Below are positions 40,801 through 52,956 of a stretch of DNA of 64,000 bases, piece by piece; position 1 is the first letter of the stretch, and each line of letters begins with the position of its first letter. A program made the translations under genes and the position numbers. This stretch comes from Pseudomonas rhizoryzae (GTDB lineage Bacteria > Pseudomonadota > Gammaproteobacteria > Pseudomonadales > Pseudomonadaceae), in assembly GCF_005250615.1 (NCBI RefSeq), contig NZ_SULM01000003.1, positions 1 to 64,000 of the forward strand, read 5' to 3'. A model generated the notes under the pieces. That model made no database searches and had not been told where the DNA came from. It saw nothing but the letters and a program-made list of their open reading frames with translations.

Positions 40801-42246
40801 CTACATGAGGAACAGGGTGGCGAGCCCCAGGAAGATGAAGAAGCCACCGCTGTCCGTCACCGCGGTGATCAGCACGCTCGAGCCCATTGCCGGATCGCGA
40901 CCGAAGCGTTGCAATGTCATGGGAATGAGCACACCCATGAAAGCCGCGAGCAGCAGGTTCAGCGTCATGGCCCCCATCATGACCAGGCCGAGCGACCAGC
41001 TGTTGTACAGATAGAAGGCTACCAGGCCGATCACGCCCCCCCAGATGACCCCATTGCACAGGGCCACGCCCATCTCCTTGCGCAGCAATCTGGCGGTATT
41101 GGTGACGCTGATCTGACCCAGCGCCATGGCCCGTACGATCATGGTGATGGCCTGATTACCCGAGTTGCCGCCGATCCCGGCGACAATGGGCATGAGCGCG
41201 GCCAAGGCCACCAGCTTTTCGATCGAACCCTCGAACAGCCCGATCACTCGCGAAGCGATGAAGGCGGTGATGAGGTTGGTCGCCAGCCAGGTCCAACGGT
41301 TGCCCACCGATTTCCAGACCGAGGCGAAGACGTCTTCGTCCTCGCGCAGACCGGCCATGTTCAGGACTTCGCTTTCGCTCTCCTCACGGATCAGGTCGAC
41401 CATCTCGTCGATGGTGAGACGGCCGATCAGCTTGCCGTTCTTGTCCACCACCGGTGCCGAGACCAGGTCGTAGCGTTCGAAGGCCTGGGCCGCGTCATAG
41501 GCGTCGCCATCGGGATGGAAGGCCACCGCTTCCTTGGCCATGACCTCGGCCACCAGCTTCTCCGGGTCGTTGACCAGCAGGCGCTTGATGGGTAGCACGC
41601 CCTTGAGAATGCTGTCGGTATCGACCACGAAGAGCTTGTCGGTGTGGTCGGGCAGCTCCTTGAGCCGACGCAGATAGCGCAACACCACTTCCAAGGCGAC
41701 ATCATCACGGATGGTGACCATCTCGAAGTCCATCAGGGCGCCGACCTGATCCTCTTCGTAGGACAGAGCGGAACGCACCCGCTCGCGCTGCTGGGCGTCG
41801 AGCGCTTCCATGAGCTCATGCACGACATCGCGCGGCAGATCAGGCGCCAGATCCGCGAGTTCGTCAGCATCAAGCTGACCGGCCACCGCCAGGATTTCCT
41901 GATCGTCCATGTCGGCGATCAGGGTTTCGCGGACAGCGTCCGAGACCTCGAGCAGGATCTCGCCATCGCGCTCCGTCTTGACCAGCCCCCAGACGGTCAG
42001 GCGATCCTCTTGCGGCAAGGCCTCGAGGATGAAGGCGACGTCTGCGGGGTGCAGCTCGTCCAGCCGAGCGCGCAGTTCTTCGAGGCCTTCTTCGGGAATA
42101 TCGGAGGGAGAAACCGGGCCCAGGTCCTGGGCTTCACGCGCCTCGACGGCGAGGTCGTAGCGCTCCAGCAATTCCACGACCTGGGCGAGTCGCTCTTGCA
42201 GCGTCTCGTGGGGTTTTCTGACTTCTGCTTCGTTCACTACGTTCAT
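40801..42246 (-). CDS. mgtE: Magnesium transporter MgtE
   Basis: A 481-residue Mg2+ channel. The N domain (about 1-145) is followed by two CBS domains (about 150-290: VTIRDDVALEVVLRYLRRLK, DLVSAPVVDKNGKLIGRLTI), a plug helix, and five membrane helices (about 300-478). The pore includes PIVAGIGGNSGNQAITMIVR and AVTDSGGFFIFLGLATLFLM. The ATG at 42246 follows GGAG at the right distance. In P. aeruginosa MgtE also affects type III secretion. Confidence 0.94.
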   Translation of the reverse strand: MNVVNEAEVRKPHETLQERLAQVVELLERYDLAVEAREAQDLGPVSPSDIPEEGLEELRARLDELHPADVAFILEALPQEDRLTVWGLVKTERDGEILLEVSDAVRETLIADMDDQEILAVAGQLDADELADLAPDLPRDVVHELMEALDAQQRERVRSALSYEEDQVGALMDFEMVTIRDDVALEVVLRYLRRLKELPDHTDKLFVVDTDSILKGVLPIKRLLVNDPEKLVAEVMAKEAVAFHPDGDAYDAAQAFERYDLVSAPVVDKNGKLIGRLTIDEMVDLIREESESEVLNMAGLREDEDVFASVWKSVGNRWTWLATNLITAFIASRVIGLFEGSIEKLVALAALMPIVAGIGGNSGNQAITMIVRAMALGQISVTNTARLLRKEMGVALCNGVIWGGVIGLVAFYLYNSWSLGLVMMGAMTLNLLLAAFMGVLIPMTLQRFGRDPAMGSSVLITAVTDSGGFFIFLGLATLFLM

Positions 42247-42534
42247 AGCGCGCTCCGGCCTGCCGGCGGAGCGCACCGACGGACCCTATTTCAACAACGG
42301 GACGAAAACGACGATTAGGTGTTGACTGGGTAAGTCCATGAGGGGGTGACCACTGCCCCGGCGGGGCTGACGGCGGGGATGATACACCGGAGCGCTGGCG
42401 GGCGCGAAGGCAAAAGGTTTTCAAAACAGCTATTTGCAAGGCTTTTTCGGATTTTGGAAAAGCGCTCATCCGACCGTCGTCTGGCAACCAATACTTCGCT
42501 AAGCTTTAGGCAGATACGTCAGGGAGGACGTTCC

Positions 42535-43011
42535 ATGAAGAAGTTGCTCGCGCTCGGCCTTTCGCTGGGCTGCCTCGCTGCCCAGGCCGCCACGGTCTAT
42601 CGCTGCGAGGATGCCAGCGGCCATCTCACCTTTTCCGCCACCGGCTGCGCCCTCGATAGCGAAAGCAGCCTACAGGCTGCGGAAAACGCGCGTCCGGGTG
42701 GGGCCAAACCGACCGTGATGGCCAAGCCGAAGGCGGGTGCGCACCGAGCGACCCCGCGCGAACCGACGGTGGTCGGCAGCAAGGCGGATGGCTGTGGCGA
42801 CCTGCTCACCGCCAGCGAAAGGCGTCAGGCGATCATTCGTGGCCAGGTCAAGGCCGGCATGAATCGAGCGGATGTGGAGAACGCCCTGGGCCAGCCGCGG
42901 CGGATTTCGCAGCTGGATACCGTCACCCGTTATCACTACGATGCGCGCAACCGGCAGGAGCGCGCCCGCCTGGTGACCTTCGACGAGAACGGCTGCGTGC
43001 GCAAGCGTTGA
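42535..43011 (+). CDS. DUF4124-type exported protein
   Basis: A 158-residue protein with a Sec signal peptide (MKKLLALGLSLGCLAAQAAT). The mature N-terminus TVYRCEDASGHLTFSATGC is the DUF4124 pattern (aromatic, Cys, Asp-x-x-Gly, Cys). The C-terminal half (QVKAGMNRADVENALGQPRR) resembles the SmpA/OmlA-like fold found in envelope proteins. The ribosome site is AGGGAGG. The 288-bp gap to mgtE is divergent and holds no other gene that I can see. The function is unknown. Confidence 0.85.
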   Translation: MKKLLALGLSLGCLAAQAATVYRCEDASGHLTFSATGCALDSESSLQAAENARPGGAKPTVMAKPKAGAHRATPREPTVVGSKADGCGDLLTASERRQAIIRGQVKAGMNRADVENALGQPRRISQLDTVTRYHYDARNRQERARLVTFDENGCVRKR

Positions 43012-43027
43012 CGCACGCAGCTCCCAA

Positions 43028-43173
43028 TTAGAGCCTGTTCAAAGTCTCGCGAGCTAGAGACAAACAAGGCGAAAGTGGCTGAGGAAGCGGAGTTTACAAA
43101 TAGTAAATGAGCATTCCGAAGCCATTTTCAACGCCGTTTGGCCGACGCGCAGCAGACTTTGGACAGGTTCTTA
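43028..43173 (+). repeat. MITE-like inverted-repeat element, copy B
   Basis: A 146-bp homologue of element A with imperfect 20-bp terminal inverted repeats (TTAGAGCCTG... and ...CAGGTTCTTA). The interior is nearly identical to A. Its last bases, TTA at 43171-43173, are the complement of the TAA stop codon of pheA, so insertion has defined or replaced the end of that gene. Confidence 0.85.
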
Positions 43174-44265
43174 GAGCACGGCGCGCGGATAGGAACCTAA
43201 CACCTTCAGCGCCACGGCGCTGCTGGACAGCCGCTCCAGGACATCGCGGATCAGCGGATCGGCCTGATGGCCGACGAAGTCGATGAAGAAGACGTAGGTC
43301 CACTTGCCGCTGCGCGAGGGTCGCGTCTCGATCCGGCTGAGGTCGATGTTGTTGGCATGGAACGGCAGCAGCAGTTCGTGCAGGGCACCCGGTTTGTTCT
43401 GCATGGAGACGATGATGGATGTCTTGTCGTCGCCACTGGGTGGCACGTCCTGGTTGCCGATGATGAGGAAGCGGGTGGAATTGTCCGGCCGGTCCTCGAT
43501 CTTCTGCTGTACCGGGGTGAGCCCATAGAGCGAGGCGGCCATGTCGCCGGCGATGGCCGCGCTGTTCCACTCCCCTTTCACCCGCCGCGCCGCCTCGGCG
43601 TTGCTGGCCACCGCCACGCGCTCGACGCTGGGATAGTAGGAGTCCAGCCACTTGCGGCACTGGGCCAGGGATTGGGCATGGGAATAGATGCGGGTGATGC
43701 TGTCGGCCTTGGTGTTCTCGCCGATCAGCAGGTGGTGGTGGATACGCAGCTCCACCTCGCCACAGATCGACAGGTTGTGCTCGAGGAAGCTGTCCAGGGT
43801 GTGGTTGACCGCACCCTCGGTGGAGTTTTCCACCGGCACCACGCCGAAGTTGGAGGCGCCGGCGGCAACCTCGCGGAACACCTCGTCGATGGCCGCCATG
43901 GGCCGCGTCACCACGGCCTTGCCGAAGTGCTTGAGCGCGGCGGCCTGGGAGAAGGTGCCTTCCGGGCCTAGATAGGCCACGTGCAGCGGCTCTTCCAGAG
44001 CCAGGCAGCAGGACATGATCTCGCGGAACAGCCGCGCCATGTCTTCGTTGCCCACCGGACCACCATTGCGCTCCATCACGCGCTTGAGCACCTGGGCCTC
44101 GCGCTCGGGTCGATAGAACACGGGCTTCTCGCCCTCCGCCAGCGTCTTCATCTTGACCCGCGCCACGTCCTGGGCGCAGCGGGCGCGTTCGCTGATCAGC
44201 TCCTGGATGCGTTCGTCCAGGCTGTCGATGCGCAGGCGCAGGGCCTTGAGCTCGTGTTCCGACAT
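43171..44265 (-). CDS. pheA: Bifunctional chorismate mutase/prephenate dehydratase (P-protein) PheA
   Basis: A 364-residue enzyme converting chorismate to prephenate and then phenylpyruvate. Residues 1-90 are an AroQ chorismate mutase (LRLRIDSLDERIQELISERA). About 95-270 is prephenate dehydratase (YLGPEGTFSQAAALKHFGKA, DRPDNSTRFLIIGNQ with the TRF catalytic motif). A C-terminal ACT domain senses phenylalanine (IIVSMQNKPGALHELLLPFH, SRIETRPSRSGKWTYVFFID). It starts 2 bp after serC. The stop codon lies in repeat element B. Confidence 0.96.
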   Translation of the reverse strand: MSEHELKALRLRIDSLDERIQELISERARCAQDVARVKMKTLAEGEKPVFYRPEREAQVLKRVMERNGGPVGNEDMARLFREIMSCCLALEEPLHVAYLGPEGTFSQAAALKHFGKAVVTRPMAAIDEVFREVAAGASNFGVVPVENSTEGAVNHTLDSFLEHNLSICGEVELRIHHHLLIGENTKADSITRIYSHAQSLAQCRKWLDSYYPSVERVAVASNAEAARRVKGEWNSAAIAGDMAASLYGLTPVQQKIEDRPDNSTRFLIIGNQDVPPSGDDKTSIIVSMQNKPGALHELLLPFHANNIDLSRIETRPSRSGKWTYVFFIDFVGHQADPLIRDVLERLSSSAVALKVLGSYPRAVL

Positions 44266-44267
44266 GG

Positions 44268-45349
44268 TTAGCCGTGCTCCTTCTCGAATTCGGCCAGGTA
44301 GGTCACCAGGGCCTGGACGGCCTCCAGGGTGACGGCGTTGTAGATGGAGGCGCGCATGCCGCCCACCGAACGGTGCCCCTGAAGATACAGCAACCCACGC
44401 TCGTCGGCGCCCTTGAGGAAGGCCTTGTCCAAGCGCTCGTCGGCCAGGCGGAAGGGCACGTTCATCCAGGAGCGATCGTTCTTGGCGATGGGGTTGCTGT
44501 AGAAGTCGCTGTTGTCGATGAAGCCGTACAACAGGTCCTTCTTCTGGCGATTCAGCCGCTCCATGGCGGGCAGGCCGCCCTGCTCCTTGAGCCACTTGAA
44601 CACTAGGCCCGAGAGGTACCAGGAGAAGGTCGCCGGGGTGTTGTACATGGAGCCGTTGTCGGCCTCGACCTTGTAGTCCAGCAGCGTCGGGCAGGCGGCG
44701 CGGGCGCGACCCAGGAGGTCTTCGCGGACGATCACCACCACCAGGCCGCTGGGCCCGATGTTCTTCTGGGCGCCGGCGTAGATCAGGCCGAAGCGCGAGA
44801 CGTCCAGCGGACGCGAGAGGATGTCGGAAGAGGCATCCGCCACCAGGGGCACATCGCCGACTTCGGGAATCCAGTCGAACTCCAGGCCGCCGATGGTTTC
44901 GTTGGGCGTGTAGTGGACGTAGGCGGCGTCCTTGGACAGCTGCCACTCGTTCTGCCCGGGGATGGCGAAGTAATCGTACTGCTTGGCGCTCGCGGCGACG
45001 TTGACGGCGCCATAGTGCTGCGCCTGCTCGATGGCCTTGCGCGACCAGATGCCGGTGTCTATGTAGTCGGCCTTGCCGCCCTCGGGCATCAGGTTCATCG
45101 CCAGCTGGGCGAATTGCAGGCTGGCGCCGCCCTGCAGGAACAACACCTTGTAGTTGTTGGGGATGACCAGCAACTCGCGCAGATCGGCTTCGGCCTGGCT
45201 GGAGATGGCGGTGAAGTCTTCACCGCGGTGGCTCATCTCCATCACCGACAGGCCACGCCCCTGCCAATCCAGCAGATCGGCCTGGGCCTGGCGCAGCACC
45301 GCTTCGGGCAGGGCCGCCGGGCCGGCGCAGAAGTTGTAGGCACGCTTGC

Positions 45350-45353
<4 letters not shown>
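44268..45353 (-). CDS. serC: Phosphoserine aminotransferase SerC
   Basis: A 361-residue PLP enzyme of serine and pyridoxine biosynthesis. It begins [20 protein letters not shown]. The PLP lysine lies in [20 protein letters not shown], and [14 protein letters not shown] and [19 protein letters not shown] are family motifs. It overlaps gyrA by 4 bp (ATGA) and precedes pheA, the conserved Pseudomonas order. Confidence 0.97.
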
Positions 45354-48184
<2,831 letters not shown>

Positions 48185-48254
48185 GAGAAGCCTGGTTCCT
48201 TCTGATCTGAGAAGCGCTATGCAAAGAGCGAAATTCTAACACATTCAGGGACGT

Positions 48255-48271
48255 ATCCGCCGCTTGCGGAT
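48255..48271 (-). terminator. Possible weak terminator between mtnA and gyrA
   Basis: ATCCGC, five bases, GCGGAT forms a 6-bp stem just past the mtnA stop. No T run follows, so this is tentative. Confidence 0.25.
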
Positions 48272-48275
48272 CGCC

Positions 48276-49349
48276 TCAATGCAGGCGCCGACGATTCATC
48301 AACTCGGCCATCTTCTTGGCGTCCGGTCGTTCCACCACACCGCGCTCGGTGACGATGGCGTCGATGAGATCGGCCGGGGTCACGTCGAATACTGGATTGA
48401 AGGCTTCTACCTCGGCGGCGAAACGCTTACCGCCAACCTCCAGCAATTCATGGCCGGCGCGCTCCTCGATGGGAATGTCATCGCCCGAGGCGAGATTCAT
48501 GTCGATGGTGGAACTGGGCGCCACCACCATGAAACGCACGCCATGGTGCATGGCGATGACCGCCAGGTTGTAGGTGCCGATCTTGTTGGCGACGTCACCA
48601 TTGGCGGTGATGCGATCAGCGCCGACGATCACCCAGGCGACGTTACGCGTCTTCATCAGGTGCGCCGCAGCCGCGTCGGCATTGAGGCTGACGGGGATGC
48701 CCTCCCCGGCCAGCTCCCAGGCGGTGAGGCGCGAACCCTGCAGCCAGGGACGCGTCTCGTCGGCATGCACGCACTCCACCAGGCCGTCCAGATGAGCGGC
48801 GCGCAGCACGCCAAGGGCGGTGCCGAAGCCACCGGTGGCCAGGGCGCCGGTGTTGCAATGGGTCAGGAAGGTCTGCTTGCTGGTGTCGTGCTTGCGGATC
48901 AGCTCGACGCCCAGTTGCGCCATGGTCAGATTGGCTTCGCGGTCGCTCAAATGGATGGCCACGGCTTCCGCCTCCAGCGCCGCCAGGGCGCCCTCGCCGG
49001 AGGCACGCGCCAATCGCTCCCGCATGCGGTTGAGGGCCCAGAACAGATTGACCGCGGTGGGGCGCGAAGCGGCCAGTAAGTCGAAATCGGCGCTCAGGGT
49101 CTCTTCCCAGTCTTCACCCGCCGCCGCGCGCTGCCGTGCGCCCAGCACCACGCCGTAGGCCGCGCTGATGCCGATGGCCGGGGCTCCGCGCACCAGCATG
49201 TCACGAATGGCCTGGGCCACCTCGGCGGCACTCTGACAGGCGACCCAGAGTTCGCGCAGCGGCAACAGGCGCTGGTCGAGCAGGTGCAGTGCACCGTCTC
49301 GCCAGTCGATCGCCTTGACCTTTTCCGCCGCCAGCAGACGCTCTCGCAT
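48276..49349 (-). CDS. mtnA: Methylthioribose-1-phosphate isomerase MtnA
   Basis: A 357-residue isomerase of methionine salvage, converting methylthioribose-1-phosphate to methylthioribulose-1-phosphate. The active-site region [20 protein letters not shown] contains the catalytic Cys, and [20 protein letters not shown] the catalytic Asp. [20 protein letters not shown] is also characteristic. The ATG at 49349 follows GAGGAG. It is divergent from mtaD, which feeds the same pathway. Confidence 0.95.
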   Translation of the reverse strand: MRERLLAAEKVKAIDWRDGALHLLDQRLLPLRELWVACQSAAEVAQAIRDMLVRGAPAIGISAAYGVVLGARQRAAAGEDWEETLSADFDLLAASRPTAVNLFWALNRMRERLARASGEGALAALEAEAVAIHLSDREANLTMAQLGVELIRKHDTSKQTFLTHCNTGALATGGFGTALGVLRAAHLDGLVECVHADETRPWLQGSRLTAWELAGEGIPVSLNADAAAAHLMKTRNVAWVIVGADRITANGDVANKIGTYNLAVIAMHHGVRFMVVAPSSTIDMNLASGDDIPIEERAGHELLEVGGKRFAAEVEAFNPVFDVTPADLIDAIVTERGVVERPDAKKMAELMNRRRLH

Positions 49350-49467
49350 GATTTCTCCTCGACCTGAATCCGTAGCCCGCCAGTATACCGGCATCGGCGC
49401 GCGGATTTAGCGGTAGCGCCGCAAGGACCGCTATACTGCCGGCTCGCCCCTTTCGGAACCGCCGCAG

Positions 49468-50793
49468 ATGCCCACCCCCGCGCCCCTGGACCTCTTGTTG
49501 CTCCCCAGCTGGATCGTGCCGGTGGAGCCGGCCGGGGTGGTCCTGCGCGACTACGCCCTGGGCGTGCGCGACGGCTGCATCGCCCTGCTCGCCCCACGCG
49601 GCGACGCCTTGCGCCATCCGGCCAAGGAGACCCTGGAGCTGCCGGGCAAAGTCTTGATCCCGGGCCTGATCAACGCCCATGGCCACGCCGCCATGACGCT
49701 GTTTCGTGGCCTGGCGGACGACCTGCCGCTGCAGACCTGGCTGCAAGACCACATCTGGCCCGCCGAGGGTCGCTGGGTCGACGAGGACTTCGTCCGCGAT
49801 GGCACCACTCTGGCCATCGCCGAGCAGATTCGCGGCGGCATCACCTGCTTCTCGGACATGTACTTCTATCCCCAGGTGGCCTGCGAGGCGATCCATCGCA
49901 CCGGCGTGCGCGCCCAGGTCTGCCTGCCAATCCTCGACTTCCCGATCCCCGGCGCGCGCACCGCGGACGACATGATCCGCCGCGGCCTGGAGCTGTTCGA
50001 CGACATGAAGCTGCACGAGCGCATCAGCGTGGCCTTCGGCCCCCATGCGCCCTACACCGTGGCCGACGCCAAGCTCGAAGAGATCCTGGTGCTCGCCGAA
50101 CAATTGCAGGCGCCGATCCAGATGCACGTGCACGAGACCGCCTTCGAGGTCGAGCAGGCGCTGCAGCAGACCGGTGAGCGGCCCCTAACCCGCCTGCGTC
50201 GCCTAGGCCTGCTCGGCCCACGCTTCCAGGCGGTGCACATGACCCAGGTGGATGGCGAGGATCTGGAAAACCTGGTCGAGACCAACAGCCACGTCATCCA
50301 CAGCCCGGAATCCAACCTCAAGCTGGCCAGCGGCTTCTGCCCGGTGGAGCGCCTCTGGCAGGCCGGCGTCAACGTCGCCATCGGCACCGACGGCGCCGCC
50401 AGCAACAACGACCTCGACCTGCTCGGCGAGACCCGCACCGCAGCGCTGTTGGCCAAGGCCGTCGCCGGCTCGGCCACCGCCCTCGACGCTCACCGCGCCC
50501 TACGCATGGCGACCCTCAACGGCGCTCGCGCCCTGGGCCTGGAGAAGTGCCTGGGTTCGCTGGAAGTGGGCAAGGCGGCCGACCTGACCGCCGTCGACCT
50601 CAGCGGCCTCGCCCAACAGCCGCTCTACGATCCCGTTTCGCAACTCATCTACGCCACCGGTCGGGATCGCGTCAGCGACGTCTGGGTCGGCGGCGTGCCG
50701 CTGCTGCGCCAGAGCGAACTCGTGCGCCTGGACGAGGCCGAACTCATAGCCAATGCGCAGCAGTGGGCCACCCGTATCCAGCAGGGCGCTTGA
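49468..50793 (+). CDS. mtaD: 5'-methylthioadenosine deaminase (TRZ/ATZ amidohydrolase) MtaD
   Basis: A 441-residue metal-dependent amidohydrolase. Metal ligands are visible in [16 protein letters not shown] (HxH), the His of MHVHETAFE and the Asp of [13 protein letters not shown]. Pseudomonas deaminates methylthioadenosine to methylthioinosine by such an enzyme, next to ubiG. The context (divergent mtnA, downstream ubiG) supports that substrate; S-adenosylhomocysteine may also be used. Confidence 0.88.
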   Translation: MPTPAPLDLLLLPSWIVPVEPAGVVLRDYALGVRDGCIALLAPRGDALRHPAKETLELPGKVLIPGLINAHGHAAMTLFRGLADDLPLQTWLQDHIWPAEGRWVDEDFVRDGTTLAIAEQIRGGITCFSDMYFYPQVACEAIHRTGVRAQVCLPILDFPIPGARTADDMIRRGLELFDDMKLHERISVAFGPHAPYTVADAKLEEILVLAEQLQAPIQMHVHETAFEVEQALQQTGERPLTRLRRLGLLGPRFQAVHMTQVDGEDLENLVETNSHVIHSPESNLKLASGFCPVERLWQAGVNVAIGTDGAASNNDLDLLGETRTAALLAKAVAGSATALDAHRALRMATLNGARALGLEKCLGSLEVGKAADLTAVDLSGLAQQPLYDPVSQLIYATGRDRVSDVWVGGVPLLRQSELVRLDEAELIANAQQWATRIQQGA

Positions 50794-50826
50794 CGCGTCC
50801 CGCTCCCCTTACCTCTGGAGAATTCC

Positions 50827-51525
50827 ATGTCCAACGTCGATAACGCCGAGATCGCCAAGTTCGAGGCCCTGGCCTACCGCTGGTGGGACCGCGAGAGCGA
50901 ATTCAAGCCGCTGCACGACATCAATCCGCTGCGCGTCAACTGGATCGACCAGCACGCGGGCCTCGCCGGCAAGAAGGTGCTGGACGTCGGTTGCGGCGGC
51001 GGCATCCTCAGCGAAGCCATGGCCCAACGTGGTGCCCAGGTGACCGGCATCGACATGGCCGAGGCACCGCTGGCGGTGGCCCGCCTGCACCAGCTGGAAT
51101 CCGGCGTGCCGGTGGAATACATCCAGGAGACCACCGAGGACCATGCGCGCAAGCATGCCGGCACCTACGACGTGGTGACCTGCCTGGAGATGCTCGAACA
51201 CGTGCCGGACCCCTCCTCGGTGATCAAGGCCTGCCACGACCTGGTCAAGCCGGGCGGCCAGGTGTTCTTCTCCACCATCAACCGCAATCCCAAGGCCTAC
51301 CTGTTCGCCATCGTCGGCGCCGAGTACGTGCTGCGCCTCTTGCCGCGCGGTACCCACGACTTCCGCAAGTTCATCCGCCCTTCGGAACTGGGCGCCTGGG
51401 CGCGCGCGGCTGGCCTCAACGTGCGCGACATCATCGGCCTCACCTACAACCCGCTGACCAAGAGATACAAGCTGGAAGGCGACGTGACGGTGAACTACAT
51501 GGTGCGCACCCAGCGCGAGGATTGA
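50827..51525 (+). CDS. ubiG: Ubiquinone O-methyltransferase UbiG
   Basis: A 232-residue SAM-dependent enzyme carrying out both O-methylations of ubiquinone synthesis. It starts [20 protein letters not shown]. The SAM motif is [15 protein letters not shown], followed by [14 protein letters not shown] and [16 protein letters not shown], then [14 protein letters not shown]. The ribosome site is GGAG. It is followed 3 bp later by mupP. Confidence 0.96.
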   Translation: MSNVDNAEIAKFEALAYRWWDRESEFKPLHDINPLRVNWIDQHAGLAGKKVLDVGCGGGILSEAMAQRGAQVTGIDMAEAPLAVARLHQLESGVPVEYIQETTEDHARKHAGTYDVVTCLEMLEHVPDPSSVIKACHDLVKPGGQVFFSTINRNPKAYLFAIVGAEYVLRLLPRGTHDFRKFIRPSELGAWARAAGLNVRDIIGLTYNPLTKRYKLEGDVTVNYMVRTQRED

Positions 51526-51528
51526 TCC

Positions 51529-52200
51529 ATGCGTCTGCAAGCGGTCCTCTTCGACATGGACGGCACCTTGCTGGACACGGCGCCGGACTTCATCGCCATC
51601 GTCCAGGCCATGCGCCAGGACCAGGGTCTCCCACCTGCCGATGAAGCCCGCCTGCGCGGGGTCATCTCCGGGGGTGCCAAGGCCATGATCCTGGCCGGCT
51701 TCGACGTCGACCCGCTCGGCCACGAGCTGGAGCCCCTGCGCCTGGAATTCCTCGAGCGCTACCAGGAGCATTGCGCGGTCCACACCCGGCTGTTCGACGG
51801 CATGGACGAGATCCTGCGCGATCTCGACGCCGCCCGGCTGCGCTGGGGCGTGGTGACCAACAAGCCAGTGCGCTTCGCCGAGCCGATCATGCAGCGCCTG
51901 GGCCTGGCCGAGCGCTCGGCCTGCCTGGTCTGCCCCGATCACGTCTCCCGCAGCAAGCCCGACCCGGAAATGGTGCTGCTGGCCTGTCGGCAACTAGGTG
52001 TCGATCCCCAGGTCGCCCTGTTCATCGGCGACGACCTGCGCGACATCGAATCCGGCCGCGCCGCCGGCAGCAAGACGGTGGCGGCGCGTTATGGCTACAT
52101 CCACCCCGATGATCGCCCCGACCACTGGGGCGCCGACGCCATCATCGACCACCCGCTGGAATTGCGCGCCCTGCTCGACCGCGCACTGTGCGGCTGCTAG
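51529..52200 (+). CDS. mupP: N-acetylmuramic acid 6-phosphate phosphatase MupP
   Basis: A 223-residue HAD phosphatase with the nucleophile motif DMDGTLLD (Asp9, Asp11), VVTNKP and the motif IV acidic pair in [16 protein letters not shown]. It is often named phosphoglycolate phosphatase, but the Pseudomonas enzyme between ubiG and yciK was shown to dephosphorylate MurNAc-6-phosphate in the peptidoglycan recycling route that bypasses de novo UDP-MurNAc synthesis. That identical context is the basis for the name. Confidence 0.85.
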   Translation: MRLQAVLFDMDGTLLDTAPDFIAIVQAMRQDQGLPPADEARLRGVISGGAKAMILAGFDVDPLGHELEPLRLEFLERYQEHCAVHTRLFDGMDEILRDLDAARLRWGVVTNKPVRFAEPIMQRLGLAERSACLVCPDHVSRSKPDPEMVLLACRQLGVDPQVALFIGDDLRDIESGRAAGSKTVAARYGYIHPDDRPDHWGADAIIDHPLELRALLDRALCGC

Positions 52201-52208
52201 GAAATCCC

Positions 52209-52946
52209 ATGTTCGATTACCAGGCCCCCGCCGAGCTGCTCAAAGACCGCGTCATCCTCGTCACCGGTGCCAACCGCGGCATCGGCGCCGCCCTGGCCAA
52301 GGGCTGCGCGGCTCTCGGTGCTCAGATGATTTTGCAAGGTCGCGATGCCGCGGCTCTTGACCAGGTACGCGCCGAGATTCAGGCCAGCGGCGGCCAGGCA
52401 GCCGAGCCTCTGGCCCTGAATCTGGAAAACGCTGACGAAGCCGCCTATGCCGCCGCCGCAGAACGCCTACAGCAGGAATTCGGCCGTCTCGATGGGCTGG
52501 TGCACAACGCCGGTCTGCTCGGACCACGGGTACTGCTGGAATGGACTCCGGCCGAGGCGCTGGCCCAGGTCATGCAGGTCAACGTGCTGGCCGGCTTCGC
52601 CTTGACCCAGGCGCTGCTGCCCCTGCTCAAGGCCTCGGGCGATGCCTCGGTGGTCTTCACCTCCAGCAGCGTCGGGCGCAAGGGTCGCGCCGGCTGGGGC
52701 GCCTATTCGGTATCCAAGTTCGCCACCGAAGGGCTGATGCAAGTCTGGGCCGAGGAACTGGCGGAGGCGGCCATCCGGGTCAACAGCGTCAACCCGGGCG
52801 GCACTCGCACCGCCATGCGCGCCGCGGCCTATCCCGAAGAAGACCCGGCACGGGTTCCCGTGCCGGAGGCCATCCTGCCGGTCTATCTCTACCTGCTCGG
52901 CCCCGAAAGCCGGGGCACCACGGGTCAGGCACTCAACGCCCAGTGA
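52209..52946 (+). CDS. yciK: YciK-like short-chain dehydrogenase
   Basis: A 245-residue classical SDR with VTGANRGIGAALAKGCAALG as cofactor site, NAGLLGP, the catalytic Ser in TSSSVGRKGR, and Tyr/Lys in GAYSVSKFA. RVNSVNPGGTRTAMRA is the conserved C-terminal part. The substrate is unknown. It follows mupP by 8 bp with AGGAAA as ribosome site; the start at 52209 avoids overlap with mupP. Confidence 0.88.
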   Translation: MFDYQAPAELLKDRVILVTGANRGIGAALAKGCAALGAQMILQGRDAAALDQVRAEIQASGGQAAEPLALNLENADEAAYAAAAERLQQEFGRLDGLVHNAGLLGPRVLLEWTPAEALAQVMQVNVLAGFALTQALLPLLKASGDASVVFTSSSVGRKGRAGWGAYSVSKFATEGLMQVWAEELAEAAIRVNSVNPGGTRTAMRAAAYPEEDPARVPVPEAILPVYLYLLGPESRGTTGQALNAQ

Positions 52947-52956
52947 TGCCCCGCCG

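Noticed and set aside
51529-52200. Phosphoglycolate phosphatase (gph) as the name of the HAD phosphatase
   Set aside because: The position between ubiG and yciK is that of the Pseudomonas MurNAc-6-phosphate phosphatase MupP, which is often mislabelled as gph.
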